NCBI GenBank assembly: GCA_001600455.1
Contig: BCKC01000012.1
Span: 744,001 to 808,000 of the forward strand
DNA length: 64,000 bases
DNA from: Endocalyx cinctus
Lineage: Eukaryota; Ascomycota; Sordariomycetes; Amphisphaeriales; Apiosporaceae
Direction: 5' to 3'
The translations under genes were made by a program, and so were the position numbers. Shown here in pieces: positions 1-10,561 of the stretch; within the stretch, counting starts at the first letter, position 1, and each line of letters begins with the position of its first letter. Below the pieces are notes generated by a model. The model was not told the origin of the DNA. It searched no databases and saw only the letters and a program-made list of their open reading frames with translations.

Positions 1-538
1 TAGCGATTAATCTGGCGGGTTAGCGTATTTTCGATGCTTCCTAGGCCAGATGTAAGGTTGATGACTCGGGGCTTCGTCGCTTTACGGAGCAATTCGGCAA
101 ACCCAGTCGAAACTACAGCGGTCGAAACCACGTTGACGCTGCACATTTCCATGCAGCAACTACGCAACATAGGAAGACTGTAGTCGGTGATTCGCGAGAG
201 AACACCCGCATTGTTGACAAGAACTAAATCGTAGTTTTAGCTTTCGTATTCCGTACAGAAACGGGAGTCCTCTTGAAGTTACCGTCAAGTTTCCCATACT
301 TCTCGGTGACATGCTTGACTGCGGCCATTATTTGGTCGTCGTTGGTCACATCGAGCTGAAGCACATCTATTGCTGCAGTGACACCGTCTTGTTCGAGCTG
401 ACGCTTCGCATTTTCGCCAGCTTCAAGGTCTCGAGAACAGAGGATGAAGGTCGTGGAAGGCTCTCTGACCCCAGAAAGCTGGATAATGGCAAGTCCCAAT
501 CCTTTATTTCCGCCTGTTACGAGCACCGTCTTGGACAT
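1..538 (-). CDS. Short-chain dehydrogenase/reductase (SDR), 3' part cut by window edge
   Basis: NAD(P)-dependent oxidoreductase of the classical SDR superfamily, probably cytosolic. The start is the ATG at 538, followed by MSKTVLVTGGNKGLGLAI, which contains the TGxxxGLG dinucleotide-binding motif at residues 9-16. One intron at 224-282 (59 bp, GT-AG) joins KLD to VLVNNAG. The NNAG motif appears only after splicing, which supports the junction. Frame then stays open to base 1 through a typical RVINLTSGLGS strand. The catalytic YxxxK region lies beyond the left edge, so activity cannot be judged. An in-frame codon further upstream exists but would prepend a proline-rich stretch unlike the family. 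It lies in the same orientation as the P450 behind it and is a candidate tailoring enzyme of the PKS cluster. Substrate unknown. Confidence 0.85.
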
Positions 539-1114
539 GTTGATAAGACGTGAAGAGGATATTGGAATGTGAGGTGGGGTAGAACACTGGGGAATGTGGG
601 GAAAATTGCCCAGGGGCAACGAATTCTTAAATACCCCGATGTTCCAGCACGGTACGAGAGAAAATCAGTGCCATAAGTATTCACCACGCTGTGGTACTTG
701 AAATATCCATTGAATGGTCGCGCTGCGTCGGCCAATACTTCTGTGCATGCCAGCTCACTGCATTTGATTATTGATGGTACCCAGCCTGCCAGCCTGCTGG
801 TGTGATGTCTCTACCTACATATTTACGTAAGTAAGTATTTAAGTAGTTAGGCAGGTACTACTGAGTACGTACCCCACATTGTACCCCTTAACTAGCCCCT
901 GAGTAATAATAACGAACGAAGGACCTCAAGATCATAGAGACCAGCAGAAATAACGAATAAGCTAAAAATAATTTTTAATAAAAAATACAGATATTTGATC
1001 GTCGCGTGCAAGAAAGTTCATACAGGTACGGCTAGTAATTAGGAACCGGAAATAATGTTCAAGTGGCGTTGCCTTCGCTTCTTCGCCCCACCCTCTCGCT
1101 CCGTTCCACTCTAG
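539..1114. other. Intergenic, SDR promoter side and P450 3' side
   Basis: No gene seen. It holds the upstream region of the minus-strand SDR and the 3' flank of the minus-strand P450, with an AT-rich run around 950-1000 that could serve P450 polyadenylation. Confidence 0.5.
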
Positions 1115-2751
1115 TTACTGCCCCGGGGTCCGGTCTTGTATAGAACAGAACAAGGGACCTTTATCCCACAATGTGTAGGTTTTCTGTTTATTCCAATCTA
1201 CCGCTTCTCTATGAAGCTTCAAATCAAAATTCCAAAGTAGCCTGCCGAGAATTACCCGAATTTCGTCATGGGCTAGTCCTTTGCCCAAACAAGCTCGAGG
1301 CCCCACGCTAAAAGGCTGCGAAGCCTCCCGTTTATCCGCGTGGAAAGGTGACGATGCATCCTCTGCATGAAATTGCAGCCAACGGTCTGGTATGAACTCT
1401 TCCGGTCTATGGAAATTCTCTTGGCTGGACGTGGCCGATAAAGGGTGTACGCCAACTGATGTCTATGCAGCACCGTGGTTAGCATATCGGTATATGAATA
1501 CCCAAAATAGAGAAAAACTCCAAAATACACACCCATCCCGGCACACGATGACCCGCTATCTTCGTGCTTTCGCCGGGAGCGGTCCTCCGGGGGGCAATAG
1601 TCGGTGCTGGAGGATAGAGTCGCATGCCTTCCATTATGCATGTCATGAAGTACGGTAGTCTAGATGCTGCATTTGCGAAATCGATTTTACTCTCGACGGG
1701 GAACGCATTGCGAATTTCTGAAGTGGCCTTATGGAGACAATCACGGTTTCGGAGTAAATGGAAAAGGATACCGGACATGGCGGTAGCGATCGTTTCGGAC
1801 CCGGCGGCGAGCAGAAAGCCTACGTTTGCCATTATCTCGCCAGATGTCAGGCCCTCTTCGTCCATTTTGTTGTCTGTAATATGAGAAATAAAGTCCCTCC
1901 TATCCCCGTCCGCGCCGCGGGAAATTCGAGCAGCAGCACGCAGGCGGACGTATTCTTCGTGGCGCTTTCGTGCCAATCTGACTTTTTTCGGTGCGAGAAC
2001 TCGCCATAGTGTATGTATGTCTGTGTATGTGTTTATGGCACGCATGTAGGGCCCAACCTTGATGCCCTCGTGAAGATTGAGCATCCAATCGTGATACTTG
2101 TTGTCCTTTAAACAACTGAAACCATCGCCGATTGTAAGATCGCCGCTGATATCGAATGATACGAAGCTCAGCCATTTCACTATATCTACTGGCTGTTTCA
2201 TTTTTAGTTCGATCCTGATGGCCGAAATTAAGGCATCAACGTAACGACGAATGATAGATTCCTGGTCACGAATAGCTCTTTCGGAGAACGCTCGAGAGAG
2301 CTGATTTCGTAGTCGGGCATGTTGCTTTGGGTCTGCATTGAACATGCTTGCCACACCATCAGTCCCCACCCGAATAACATCATACACCACAGGGTCCTTG
2401 ACAAGGGGCGGAGACCTTCGCCCGTAGATATCCTGCCATGCCTTTTCACTTGTGAAGGAAAGCTCTTCCGGCGAATAACGTATGATATCACCGTAGACGT
2501 CATGGAATGATTTAAGGTCCCAATCAATATTTCCTCTCATAGCAGATAGGTGGCGGAAGATAAAACTGGAAGCCCAAAGTTTTGGTCCAGGAAATTTAGA
2601 AAGCGGATGAAAATAAACGTTGTACACGCACCGCGCTAATATTGCCTGCTCCACAAACTCGGCATTAACGTAACTGGAAGAAGACCAGAGATAATAAAAC
2701 ACTCACCAGTAGTGCCAACGTTGGCAGAGTAACCCATAACATGGCGGTCAT
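1115..2751 (-). CDS. Cytochrome P450 monooxygenase
   Basis: Heme-thiolate monooxygenase, probably anchored in the ER membrane by its N-terminal hydrophobic segment (MTAMLWVTLPTLALLAIL). Three exons: 2707-2751, 1533-2645, 1115-1462; introns 2646-2706 and 1463-1532, both phase 0. Product 501 aa, normal for a fungal P450. Visible motifs: FHPLSKFPGPKLW hinge, I-helix AGSETIA oxygen-binding motif, ExxR as EGMR followed by LYPP, PERF-like region PDRW, and heme loop PFSVGPRACLGK with cysteine ligand Cys444. All key residues are present, so the enzyme should be active. The CYP family cannot be fixed by eye; the sequence style resembles CYP65-type secondary-metabolism P450s. Placed in the HR-PKS cluster, it is a likely oxidative tailoring enzyme. 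Confidence 0.93.
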
Positions 2752-4150
2752 AATACGTGACTTCTACACTTGTGTTGAAGCAGGAGATCCAAATGGAGAA
2801 CCATGGAGTAGGGTTGAATTGAGAATCAGAGTCACCGAATTACCACTACAGCGATATCACGGATAAATACACTACTAGATTACAACTTTGAAATTTCATC
2901 TTTGATCAACCGCATAGCACAAGAGAACTGACCCATTCCCCTGAAAACGTGGATAATAGATACCGAGCGAAAGGGCCCGGCATCCGCAATGCTACAGGTA
3001 CTCCCATTTGACTGCAGGCTGTGCGGGGTAGGTTTGGACCGGACAGGGACCGGACTCAACATTCCACCGCATGGGGCTGTGATGGAGAAGCAAGGAAGTA
3101 AACGAGTACGCCATGCGTGAGACTCCTCGTAGGACTCATGCAGGCTACGCACACTCACCCCATAATCATAAGTATGTAGTATGGAGTTTAGAGGGAGGCC
3201 TATCTGAGTGTTGCATCACATAATTAGCGTGTCTTACGGAAAGATGGGGGCCGGATTGGACTTCGATCGCAGAGCGTGGGGGCTAAAGGGGATCAACATC
3301 GTATTATTTCAGTGGTAGTGAGCACCAGCCAGACCACAAGGTAGGTAGGTACTTGAGTCCTTAGGTACCCGAACCTACAGTATGTATGTGAATTCAGAAT
3401 TCGTTAGTCTGAGACCATGTGATTGATATATGTAACTGTAGCACATTCTGTCAGATTTCATCGAGCCAGAGAACTCCTGAGTCAGGAATAGATCATTTGA
3501 TGTAATGGTTCCATGCAGCCAGCACATCGGAAAAGCGGCTCTAAGTCACGACGGATGCAACCAAAGTACCAAAGTCAATGGGAGGTAATGTGGTAGATTC
3601 TGAATGGTGATTTTACTTCAAGAATATTTTTCTTAGGGACAATCCCTGAGTAATGAGAAATGAGGGTCCTAGCAATCTATATTACACAAGAAATCGAGAT
3701 ATCCCTCCTTCGAAGGGCAGCCAACTAATTAACTTGTGCCCTTGCTGATTCCTCCGGCCATCTGAAAAAACAGAATAGTACAGTATATCTGGAAGACAGT
3801 TTTTTCAGGCTATGCTAAACCATGGTAGTGTCTCTATCACGGTAGTGGAAGACGGGAACGAATGATCTATGATCTCAATAATTACTCTAAGCTTTTCTGT
3901 AGCTCTTTATTCACAAGCTATATAGACTAGTGACGAAACCAATTTCTTGAACGAATGAATGAGTAGAGTGAAATGAATAAAGCCAGATGATGATCGAGAA
4001 AGAGAGAGGAAAAGGAATGCTGATGGTAGTAGAAGGCTGATGGAATAAGCATTAGCCCAATGCTTATGTAATTATGTGGGTTCTGCCTTCCTTCCACAAC
4101 AGTCTCAGTGTTTGTGATTGAGAAAGTGTATCTAGAATCAACAAGTTGCC
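2752..4150. other. 1.4-kb intergenic region
   Basis: Upstream region of the P450 and 3' flank of the Pth11-like gene. Only short, low-complexity open frames are present, with no splice-consistent gene. I see nothing else supportable. Confidence 0.5.
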
Positions 4151-5575
4151 CTATTTCCAGAGGTGCTGCTGTTGGAGTATGATGTTGTGGTAGGATTGAT
4201 TATTGTGATCTGTGTATAGTTCCCCGCTTTCAAACCGAGAGGTGCGAACGATGCTTGAATCATTGGCTGGAATGAGTTCTTTGGAGCTCACGTTAGATGA
4301 GACTATAGGCTTGAGTGGGACTTCATGGGCAGACGATTCTTCGCGGATCGTCACGTATCTCGATGGAGAAGAGGATGTTTGGGGTGGGACGGAGCTGTCA
4401 CCTGTCTTGATGCTGCCGCTCTTCCGAAGGTTTTCTAAGCTTATCCACGACCGCAGGACATACTTCACCTTCATTGTGTCTATTCCGGCGACAGCCTTTG
4501 GTAGCGCAGGGACGCACATGACCAAGATTCCACAGGTCAGCTCTGATGCACTAGCCAATATAACTGCTGATAGGGTGAACGAATAATCCGGCGACTCTTG
4601 TCGTGAAAGAGTCACCGCAATTCGCGCTCCGGCCGAGATACAGGCCAGAACCCCGATGGTAAATATGATGGACACGCCAAATTTCCTTTTTGTAGTCATG
4701 TTGAGCTTCCAGATTATATGCTGCGGTAGTAGCAGAATGAGTAGATCTGATACGAGGTTGAATATAGAGGCGGCAAAGTTGCCGGTTCCAGTATCCCAAC
4801 GATCACAAGTGCCCGGTAGCAACTTATTCCAATTTTTCTGGTATGGAACGCATGCAAGGTTAAAGCCAATGAATAACACGGTGTAGAAGACCGTGATAAC
4901 TGCGATCAGGAGCGAACAGGCCCAAAACATAAAATTCCGAGACCCTATTGGGACGAATATGTTGATCCATTCCAAAAGGATAGCTACCTTGATGAGTGTG
5001 ATTGCAACGATGAAAATTTGGCTCGAGACAAAGGTGTTCTGAATAATGTTAGATAGAGACTTCTTCAACACACCAAATGAAATGCAAGCTTACAAATAGA
5101 ACATTTATGAAGTCCTTCACGCGTACATCCCACTGGTGAACAAAGAGTCCGGGATAGTGAATCAGGCGAAAAACAAAGGCAGATAAGGTGACGATGAGCA
5201 ACTGTCACGGGAAGTTATTTTAGCGAGAGAGACTCCTGGGTTGAAGTGATCCCTTACGTATGAGAGGATCAGGGCATCTATAAAGGGTTAGAGGGTGAGT
5301 ATGGAGAGCGTTAGGTATACAGGGAGGGACTGCTTACAGTCTGCGAGGACATGTCGCTTCAATACAAAGAATCGAGCATATACCCTACAAATAATTGCCA
5401 GAGTGGAAATAGCAAGAAGAAAAGTTACGAAGAAGATCGCAGGGCCATTATGGTTGGATGGGTTCATGAAATTTGATTCAATACCAAGAGGAGGTTTCAA
5501 GGCCGGAGCGTTCAGGCGATCTTGTTGCTGTTCCAGAGAGAGATTTTCAAAACTGATATCAGACATATCGTACAA
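4151..5575 (-). CDS. Pth11-like integral membrane protein (fungal rhodopsin-domain family)
   Basis: Seven-helix plasma-membrane protein of the fungal-specific SAT4/Pth11-like rhodopsin domain family, often proposed as GPCR-like sensors. Four exons: 5338-5575, 5258-5277, 5094-5201, 4151-5038; introns 5278-5337, 5202-5257 and 5039-5093, each with GT-AG and closing frame. Product 417 aa. N-terminal helix after the NPSNHNGPA loop (AIFFVTFLLAISTLAIICR), then family-typical blocks such as NTFVSSQIFIVAITLIKVAI, WDTGTGNFAASIFNLVSDLL and a hydrophilic cytosolic tail of about 100 residues rich in Ser. The last intron could be read with a nearer AG, but the chosen one keeps a CTAAC branch site and normal length. 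Pth11-like genes are common next to secondary-metabolism clusters; a role here is inference. Confidence 0.85.
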
Positions 5576-6143
5576 GAACCTTTTTGCTTCAGCTTGTAAC
5601 TAAGATAATAACTTGAGTAATCACAAGATGTGCAAATCTTAGCAGATGAAAGAACTGAAGTTTCTGATGAGGATGCTCTCGCTTTCGCTTCTTTATTTTG
5701 ATCCGGCAAAATAAACAGATCAAGCGGGAGAAAACAGAGAATACATATGACGAGCTGGAGCAGGTTTGCAGAGGCTGAGATCACGGACGGGTTGGTCTCG
5801 GGATTGGCCTCGTATTCGTCTGACACCCTACAGTATTACGTATTAAGTAATTACTGACAGTGTCTTGTAAATGTACAGTGTAGTTCAGATGAAAGCATGC
5901 GATCGCACCGCTTCGGTTCCATGATGGTGGTAAGCAAATGCATCACACCTACAGGTTTTCTAAAATTAGTAGTTATGCAACCTTTCCCATGCATTGTCCG
6001 ATCGCCGGCAACACTGAACCATAACAGCACTCCGTATGTAATTAACTCAGACCAGTTTGTTATCTACCTGCCGGGTTCCTTCGCCTTCCCCACCCCAACA
6101 TGGCTTACAACACTCCAATTGGAGGCAAAAGGTTACATCTAAG
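5576..6143. other. Intergenic region
   Basis: Promoter side of the Pth11-like gene and 3' side of the epimerase-like gene. No gene or clear element seen. Confidence 0.5.
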
Positions 6144-6941
6144 CTATGCGCGAATGGCGCGTTGGTTGATCGCGGCGTTGTCCAGCGTGGTAATCTCGCA
6201 CCCATTTAGAGCTGTAGAAACTAATGCGGATGCTAAATCATCGACCCGCACAGATGGGAATAACAAGCTTCGGATGGTATTGCGGAGGCTAGGCACCCTG
6301 GATAGAACAGAGCCTGCCTTGAAAATGTAAGGCTCAAAGGTGCATGATGTGCCCGATTTGTAGCTGATCAGCTCGTTCTCCACTTGTCCCTACGCAAGAA
6401 TTAGCCACACCCTACCTTTTCTTGGGCCGTGGAGGGGTGGGGAGAGTCTATACCCGTAGATAGCGATGATCCTTCCGGAACCACAAAGGCCTGTTCTGGT
6501 TCCTTTCCGCAATTGCGCCGCTGAGATAGACAAACCGCAATCGAGAGGCATCACCAACGTCGTCTTTCGCGACCTTCATGAGCGCATTGATTGCCGTGAG
6601 CGTGTAGTCGATATGCACCACCTTAGCAGCATCATTGTCCGGCATCCAAGCCTTCCCCAGGCACCTAGTGTATGGTGAGCTGCAATCGCCAAATTTACAT
6701 TCAAGCTCTCTTAGACGAACCAGATACAAGCCTCGGCACCTTTCATTGACTCCATTACTGATGGGCCCAGGCCAAGAAAATTGGATACCAGAACTGTTTC
6801 AACTTTCGGGTTATCAGTGACAGCGGGTGAAAGTTCCTTCCTAGTGAGCGCAACAACGGAGGTGACAGAAGGATTTTGAATGCATTGTTCCAGCACTTCT
6901 CTCCCAATGAAGCCAGTCGGGCCAGTCAGGACGATCTTCAT
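6144..6941 (-). CDS. NAD(P)-binding epimerase-like protein (atypical SDR, TIP30/HTATIP2-like)
   Basis: Small Rossmann-fold protein of the extended/atypical SDR group often named NAD(P)-dependent epimerase or TIP30-like. Exons 6721-6941, 6454-6664, 6144-6389; introns 6665-6720 and 6390-6453. Product 225 aa. The N-terminus MKIVLTGPTGFIG carries the TGxxGFIG nucleotide-binding motif; the first junction creates the family block EACIWCLGKAW, the second joins RYLR to GQVENELI. YLSGAIAE forms the typical strand after the central domain. Splicing is needed to recover all three conserved blocks, which supports the model. It faces the Myb gene divergently across 772 bp, so the two could share a promoter. 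Substrate unknown; a role in the cluster is inference. Confidence 0.85.
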
Positions 6942-7713
6942 GTTACTGAATCAGCGAATGCAGTGATATAACTATGTTGTTGTTCTGGGTCTATGTTGGT
7001 GGTAATTTGTGCCTAGTAATGAACGGCGTATTTAAATCAAAATAAGTCGATGGAAATGAAACTAGCACAAATTTATTGGATGCAATACGTGTACTGGGTC
7101 GATGAAGGTGGCAATGGGCCGATTGAGGAGGTCCTACACCAACTCAGTGTTATTACACCCCGGTGACGTGCCTGGGATTACACAGGTACCTGTACTAGGC
7201 GATGAGCTTGTTGCCTATCTTCAAAACCAACCTGCATATGGTGATCCTCCGGCTAAATACACAACTCCCTGATTGGATATCTACTCGGTTCTTACTGTCA
7301 CCGCTAATCTGGCCCGTACCAATACGCATTCTCTGAGCTGACTAGGGTCCCCTTTTTTTAACTAGTGGCCTTGTTGTAAACCTTGGGGCGTATCGCTTGG
7401 TTGTCTACTCTCAGCTCATTACGACGTCGGCTATCGTTAGACATAAGGAAGGCAATGTTCGAAATGACCAATACGTACCAACAACCACTTATGGTAATCA
7501 TGGGGGATGGAACAAATAATCTATTCGATCAAATCGAGAGCATTAGCATCAAATTTTACCGATTATACACTCAAGTCGACTCGTGTTACTGGAGAGCAGA
7601 TGCGTTTCGTTTCGTGATCGCTTAATTATTACATCTTTATCTGCACTGCTTCAACTCCTTGCTTGAAGTTGACGTTCACTGGTCCTTACTACGCCTTAAT
7701 TATCTCCCGGGGA
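6942..7713. promoter_or_regulatory. Divergent intergenic promoter (epimerase-like gene / Myb gene)
   Basis: Head-to-head arrangement of a minus-strand and a plus-strand gene leaves 772 bp that must contain both promoters. No specific factor site can be claimed by eye. Confidence 0.4.
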
Positions 7714-8523
7714 ATGACGAAAGATCCACGACCTTGGACCGACGAGGAGGACCAAATTCTCAAAGATGCTATTGGAAGATCAGGTGCAGGTAAGATGATG
7801 TTTGGTACAAAGCTCAGTAGAAGATCTGGCTGAAGTGTCTAGAAAATAAATCCATCAATTGGGTGGAGGTAGCAACGTGCCTCAGCAACCGAACCAATAA
7901 AGAATGCCGCAAGCGCTGGGTTTACTCCTTGTCGCCTTTTATCAACAAAGGTACTTGGAGTGAGGATGAAGATACGCGACTGCGAAACGCATTAGATCTT
8001 TACGGAACGAAGTATGAGTGCTATCATCTAATATGTTAATGTTAATTTTGAGGTCTAACTCGTCATTTGGTTAGCTGGGCGGAAGTGGCCCGATATGTTG
8101 GGTCAAGACAAGCCGACCGTATGTTATATTAATTGCCTTATACATATTCGTTTTGAAGAAGCACTAAAACACCGACGCAGAATGTTCACGGCGGTGGCAT
8201 CAAGTTCTAAAACCCATAAACAAAACGAGATGGTCTCTCTATAATGTACGTTGTAGGGATTACTGTGTCCCGTAATTATATTCCCCTGCCCAGAAGAAGA
8301 CTGATCTGATTAAGGCTACTACAGGATCAGATGTTAAGAAACGCAGTACGAGCTCATGGTAGGAAATGGACTGAGATTGTTGAAAGATATTTTCCGGATC
8401 GAACACCTATTGGTACTCGAAGCAGGTAAGTCGCTTACCGTTGTTCATACACATTTCACGCACCAGCTGATGACATATATCTTCAGGTACAATCAATTAC
8501 AACGTATCGGACCTACCACATAA
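7714..8523 (+). CDS. Three-repeat Myb-like DNA-binding protein
   Basis: Probable nuclear transcription factor. Six small exons: 7714-7789, 7843-8011, 8075-8118, 8181-8245, 8325-8425, 8487-8523; all five introns are GT-AG, and the joined frame is open to TAA (492 nt, 163 aa). Because the exons are short, no long open frame reveals it. The product is almost entirely Myb/SANT repeats: R1 begins PWTDEEDQIL and ends RTNKECRKRW; R2 begins GTWSEDEDTRL and ends RQADQCSRRW; R3 begins TRWSLYNDQML and ends TPIGTRSRYNQL. Tryptophan spacing matches c-Myb-type repeats, with the first Trp of each repeat present. There is no visible activation domain, so it may act with partners. It lies between the epimerase-like gene and the dioxygenase in the PKS cluster and is the only regulator candidate there. 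Confidence 0.85.
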
Positions 8524-8728
8524 ATACCAGAAGACTTTTTGCTTCGTTAAGAAAGATAAAGAATAATCAAAATAGAACGGTTTGATAGTTGAAAATAACA
8601 CGAAATAACAAGTTAGAAAACAACCCAGATTTGGTACCTGTTTAGAAATAATCAGCGTGATAGATTGAATAGGAACGGTAATGCAACAATTGAGAATTGG
8701 TAAAAAAAAGCGTAAATGGACCCTCCCT

Positions 8729-9930
8729 TCAACTAACTGACTGCCGTTCAAGTAGACTTTGTCGAACGGATTCACGGAGAGTCTCGACTTGACGGTGACC
8801 CCACTCGATGCTGGTACGAATTTGGGTATCTTCGTACACTGGGGTATCAAATGGAATCAGGGGGCTCTCAAAACTCCGCATTGGGGTGGAATCTTTAGCC
8901 CGCGACATGAGCAACACGCTATAACGGTCATGTCCAATCTGTTGCCCTGGAGCCTTCACGACGCGGTGAAAACTGGATTTCAACACCCCGTTGGTAAAAA
9001 TCTCCATTGCCTCTCCGAGGTTTACAACAGCAAACCCATTTCTTGGCTCAACCCACCGCCACTGGTCACTCGTGATCGAAAATGCATTGACCGTTGAAGC
9101 CTCTTTGACCGGCACCTGCAAGCCTCCGAGCCACGAAAACAATATAGAAATACTATCGGCGTCCTTGTGAGGAGGGAAGCGAAACGAGACACCAGGAGTT
9201 GACGCATTAGTTCCTGGATAGCGTAGAACACGGAGGCAATCCCCAGAGGAATCATACAGGCTGTGGAGTTGGGTCAAAGTTCCTGGAGGAAGTAATAGAC
9301 CGCGCTCTAGATGGTGGAGTATGAGGTTTGCGATCTCATTTCCGGTCCTCAGCATGCTTTTGAACCGTTCATTGTGCTTTTCCAGGTACATGGGCAATTC
9401 AAAATTCGCTTTTGACTCATGGAATAGTTCGTTCTGCGGTACCTAAAGTTGGACCACTCAGGTGTCAGAATCTAAGCGGGCCAGTTGTGTAGGTGTTCAT
9501 AATCATACCATGAACATTTCACATTCTCGAGGATTTCCTTCTTCGTCTAGCGGACCGCTCCTATATCTTCAAGATTATCAGTTAATGTCCAATTATATCT
9601 TTGAGAGGGGATTACTTACCCTTGGTCCAGCACCCTGACTCCTGGTGGAATCTTAAACGTGTTTTTTTCAGACATAGACGTATTGCAGAACATCTCCTTT
9701 CCCTCTCGTGCCGCTGCGCTTACATCATTCCATAAAATGCGGCCTTTCATGTGGTCCATCATGTCCATATAAAACATCCCATTGCTCTTACATATGTCAA
9801 ATAACCTCTTCCCCTCGTTATCGTCATTATCTAGAAGTTTTTCTAAGGAAATTATTTCTAGATCTGCGAGAATTATATCTTTAGGGAATGGAGCAGGAGA
9901 GAGCTCAGTATCAACAAGAATATCAGACAT
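8729..9930 (-). CDS. 2-oxoglutarate/Fe(II)-dependent dioxygenase (isopenicillin-N-synthase-like)
   Basis: Non-heme iron oxygenase that would use 2-oxoglutarate and O2 for hydroxylation, desaturation or ring chemistry. Exons 9620-9930, 9509-9560, 8729-9442; introns 9561-9619 and 9443-9508. Product 358 aa, normal length. N-terminal DIOX_N part is followed by the double-stranded beta-helix core. Iron ligands are visible as HxD at His213-Lys-Asp215 and the distal His280 in SSFHRVV; the 2OG-binding RxS pair is Arg294 and Ser296 in RYSVLLMSR. The acceptor at 9561 is chosen because neighbouring AGs run into stops. The gene is divergent from the HR-PKS with 631 bp between starts, the usual arrangement for co-regulated cluster genes. 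Substrate unknown, likely the polyketide. Confidence 0.92.
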
Positions 9931-10561
9931 ATCGTAGGCGGGTTTGTCTGGTCTGCTCTCAGATTTGTTCCAGTGTCATAAGATCCGCAATGTGGAAAGA
10001 ATTCAGGAATAATAGAGGTAGAAGCTCATAGGAGATTGATAGATACACCAGTTGTGGATAGCGACACTGGGCCCTGCTCTGATAGGGCCGAGTAGAAATT
10101 GGGCTGGCCCTGGTCCGGTCCTCATGCAACTAATGAATGCTACGCCACCCCTCCACCTACCAACGATTGACCTCTTCTAAAAGATCGGCAATGTACCTGA
10201 TGCAGCCGGATTAATCTGTTACATACCCCCCCTGGCTACCATGCCCTTTTGATACCTACTTTATCATGTACGGTACTTGCACCTAATCCATCACCTCCAC
10301 CACATTTATTTTAGTGTCGCTGTGCTTAACGCGTGAAGTTTGGATCCTAAACCATCACTCAGTATCTTGTTTTGTGATAATACAATCCAGAAAACTCAAT
10401 CGTGAATGGCATATCACAGGTTGAACGGGAGTTGTATACCATCTAGAACGATGGTGAACGGCGAGAAGGTTATTAATAGAGAAAAGGGGTGAGTTTATGC
10501 ATAATGTGTCGTTTAAGAAGGCTGACAAAAGTTTAGAGTCCAAGATGACCCTAACGCTTCG
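9931..10561. promoter_or_regulatory. Divergent promoter between dioxygenase and HR-PKS
   Basis: 631 bp separating two divergent biosynthetic starts; it must carry the control region of both. No known fungal regulator site is claimed. Confidence 0.45.

Noticed and set aside
2880..3158. Minus-strand 92-codon frame
   Set aside because: No family features, no start context and no splice partners; probably chance.
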